DNA from: JBLIAZ01 sp047631875
Lineage (GTDB): Bacteria; Bacteroidota; Bacteroidia; Flavobacteriales_C; GCA-002722245
DNA length: 6,945 nt
Assembly: GCA_047631875.1 (NCBI GenBank)
Contig: JBLIAZ010000135.1
Span: 1 to 6,945 of the forward strand
Reading direction: 5' to 3'
In this document: positions 5,391 through 6,945 of the stretch, in pieces
How the letters are laid out: every line of letters begins with the position of its first letter
Numbering within the stretch: position 1 is the stretch's first letter
Notes under the pieces: model-generated
What the model was told of the DNA's origin: nothing
Databases searched by the model: none
The model's input: the letters and a program-made list of their open reading frames with translations, nothing else
Translations under genes and position numbers: made by a program

Positions 5391-5430
5391 ACACACACTT
5401 AACTTAACTTGACTTCTCTTTGTTGTAGTC

Positions 5431-6945
5431 TTACTTTACTACGTTTATTCTTTGAATCGTACTTCCTGTAGCAATGGTTATAAAATAACACCCTTGTTTC
5501 CATGCGGTGTTATTAATTACATGTTTAATCACATTATCTTCTGTACCGTATTCTAATCCGGTATAAATCATTTGCCCCGCAGTGTTATATACGTTAATGT
5601 TAAACGTTTGATCTTCATCAGAACTAATAACTACAGTAGTTTCCACTTCATTACTTGAAGCAGCAACTCTAAAGCTTGCCTGTGGAGCAGCATCACAAGC
5701 ACTTAATAAGGTCCAACAGTCAGTCCAATACGTTCCAACTCCTGGCTCGTATGCCCATGCAGCTCCCGAACACCATCCTCCTATGTCACATAAGTACAAG
5801 TTGTTCACGTTTTGGTTTTTTTCTCCAGAAGCAACTGTATTTCCTTCTACATATTGAGTTTCAGTACAACCTCCTCCTGTACTCACAGTATTAATAGTAA
5901 CCCCTACTGAACCTGAAGTAGCTGAAGCTCCTTCGTTATCAAAAGCAACTGCAGCAAAAGAGTATGTTCCAACTGTTAAGCTTCCAAAAGGAAAGTTGTA
6001 CGGGCTTGAAATATCTTCTCCTTGGTAGACACCGTCTAAGTAAAACTCAACCCTTGTAACACTTCCGTCAGTATCATTTGCATCAGCTGCTACTATTATT
6101 CCTGTTCCTTCGTCAAATTGACTTCCGTCGGTTGGAGAGGTGATGTTAACTGTTGGTGCTTGATTTCCAGTAACAGAATTTACTGTTACACTTACAGCGG
6201 TCGAAGTGGTGGTAGCACCATTATTATCCGTTGCAATCACAGTTAAACTGTAAGTTCCAACTGCTAAGATTCCCAAATCGAATGAATAGGGTGCGCTTGC
6301 ATCATTTCCAACCAAAGAGCCATTGCTGTAAAATGCTACATTAGCAACACTTCCATCAGAATCGGCTGCATTAGCAGACATTGTAATACTTGTTCCCTCA
6401 TCAACCGAACTTCCATTACTTGGTGAAGTAATGCTCGTAGTAGGTGCTTGATTTACCGGACCTCCTGCTGATATTTCCTCGTCAATTGCAGTAAGCAAAG
6501 AATATTGATTGGTTAAATCTTGAGATATTTCCCAAATCATTACCCCACTTAAACCGTTATCAATTGCGTAGTTCGTTTTTTGCTTGATGGTCGTAATTCC
6601 ATTATAACCAACTCCGTTATAAATATCAGCGTAAGGGTCACCTCCACTGTTAATTATTGTAGAATATGCTTCCCAAGAATTTCTTCCGTAAAAAGGAACA
6701 CCTAAAGCTAATTGAGAATTAGGAAATCCTTTTCCTTGGTAATAAGCCACAGCTCCAATCGCATCACTGTATGTTGCATGCTCAAACTCGTTGAAATCAT
6801 ACGCCATGATGTTCAGCCAATCAACCACGTTTTTAACGTTAGCGTTAATCCCTTGACCTCCCCAGCTACTTCCACTTACCGCAGCAGTTACCAATTTACC
6901 TGCAGGATGTAAAGCATTGTATAATTCCGTCATTAAAGCTTCAAA
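5431..6945 (-). CDS. Secreted GH18 chitinase, T9SS substrate (3' part; gene runs off the window)
   Basis: The open frame reaches the window edge, so the visible 504 residues are only the C-terminal part. Residues 1-158 are the end of a GH18 barrel: WLNIMAYDF (43-51, the strand carrying the conserved Tyr-Asp), LALGVPFYGR (79-88) and GVMIWEISQD (134-143, the closing Trp strand). The catalytic DxxDxDxE motif must lie outside. Two Ig-like domains follow (about 166-256 and 262-352), each opening NQAPT..ITSP..GS..DEG. A Cys/Trp-rich region (360-416, with GGWCSGAAWAYEPG and YWTDCW) resembles CBM5/12-type chitin-binding modules. Residues 425-504 form a T9SS type A sorting domain (INVYNTAGQMIYTG, GCYFITIATG, final INVVK). 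The enzyme is expected to hydrolyse beta-1,4-GlcNAc chains outside the cell or on its surface. It ends in TAA at 5431 and has its own terminator. Confidence 0.92.
   Translation of the reverse strand, partial: FEALMTELYNALHPAGKLVTAAVSGSSWGGQGINANVKNVVDWLNIMAYDFNEFEHATYSDAIGAVAYYQGKGFPNSQLALGVPFYGRNSWEAYSTIINSGGDPYADIYNGVGYNGITTIKQKTNYAIDNGLSGVMIWEISQDLTNQYSLLTAIDEEISAGGPVNQAPTTSITSPSNGSSVDEGTSITMSANAADSDGSVANVAFYSNGSLVGNDASAPYSFDLGILAVGTYSLTVIATDNNGATTTSTAVSVTVNSVTGNQAPTVNITSPTDGSQFDEGTGIIVAADANDTDGSVTRVEFYLDGVYQGEDISSPYNFPFGSLTVGTYSFAAVAFDNEGASATSGSVGVTINTVSTGGGCTETQYVEGNTVASGEKNQNVNNLYLCDIGGWCSGAAWAYEPGVGTYWTDCWTLLSACDAAPQASFRVAASSNEVETTVVISSDEDQTFNINVYNTAGQMIYTGLEYGTEDNVIKHVINNTAWKQGCYFITIATGSTIQRINVVK

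Overview
The window looks like a piece of an AT-rich Bacteroidota chromosome, most likely from the Flavobacteriales. The evidence is a type IX secretion (T9SS) sorting domain on an exported chitinase, a Bacteroidota-type outer-membrane porin, Bacteroidota-style -7 boxes (TAnnTTTG), and starts without Shine-Dalgarno sequences. No species can be named from the sequence alone.

Bases 1-1503 form a nested repeat structure. Two long arms (1-363 and 1192-1503) are inverted copies of each other, with 60 bp identical in the core, and each arm can itself fold into a long hairpin. Inside them a second pair of short repeats, in direct orientation (470-497 and 1078-1105), closely brackets a single minus-strand lipoprotein gene (504-1013). 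No transposase is visible. The arrangement looks like a non-autonomous or decayed mobile element carrying one cargo gene, although the left arm starts at the first base of the window and may continue outside it.

Bases 1674-4480 hold ordinary genes. A plus-strand zinc-independent medium-chain dehydrogenase/quinone-oxidoreductase-like gene (1674-2639) converges on a minus-strand pair: an outer-membrane porin (3251-4480) followed after 3 bp by an exported FMN-binding protein (2669-3247) with a covalent flavinylation motif. The pair reads as an envelope flavoprotein/porin module, probably redox-related. The second gene appears to start with TTG, in the same frame as the porin and separated from it by one TAA.

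Bases 4481-5430 are mostly intergenic. They contain the porin promoter, a 49-codon plus-strand ORF (4782-4931) with its own terminator, and two look-alike terminators that share flanking sequence.

Bases 5431-6945 (minus strand) are the 3' part of a secreted multidomain GH18 chitinase: the C-terminal part of the GH18 barrel, two Ig-like domains, a chitin-binding-type domain and a T9SS sorting domain. Its N-terminus and catalytic DxxDxDxE motif lie outside the window.
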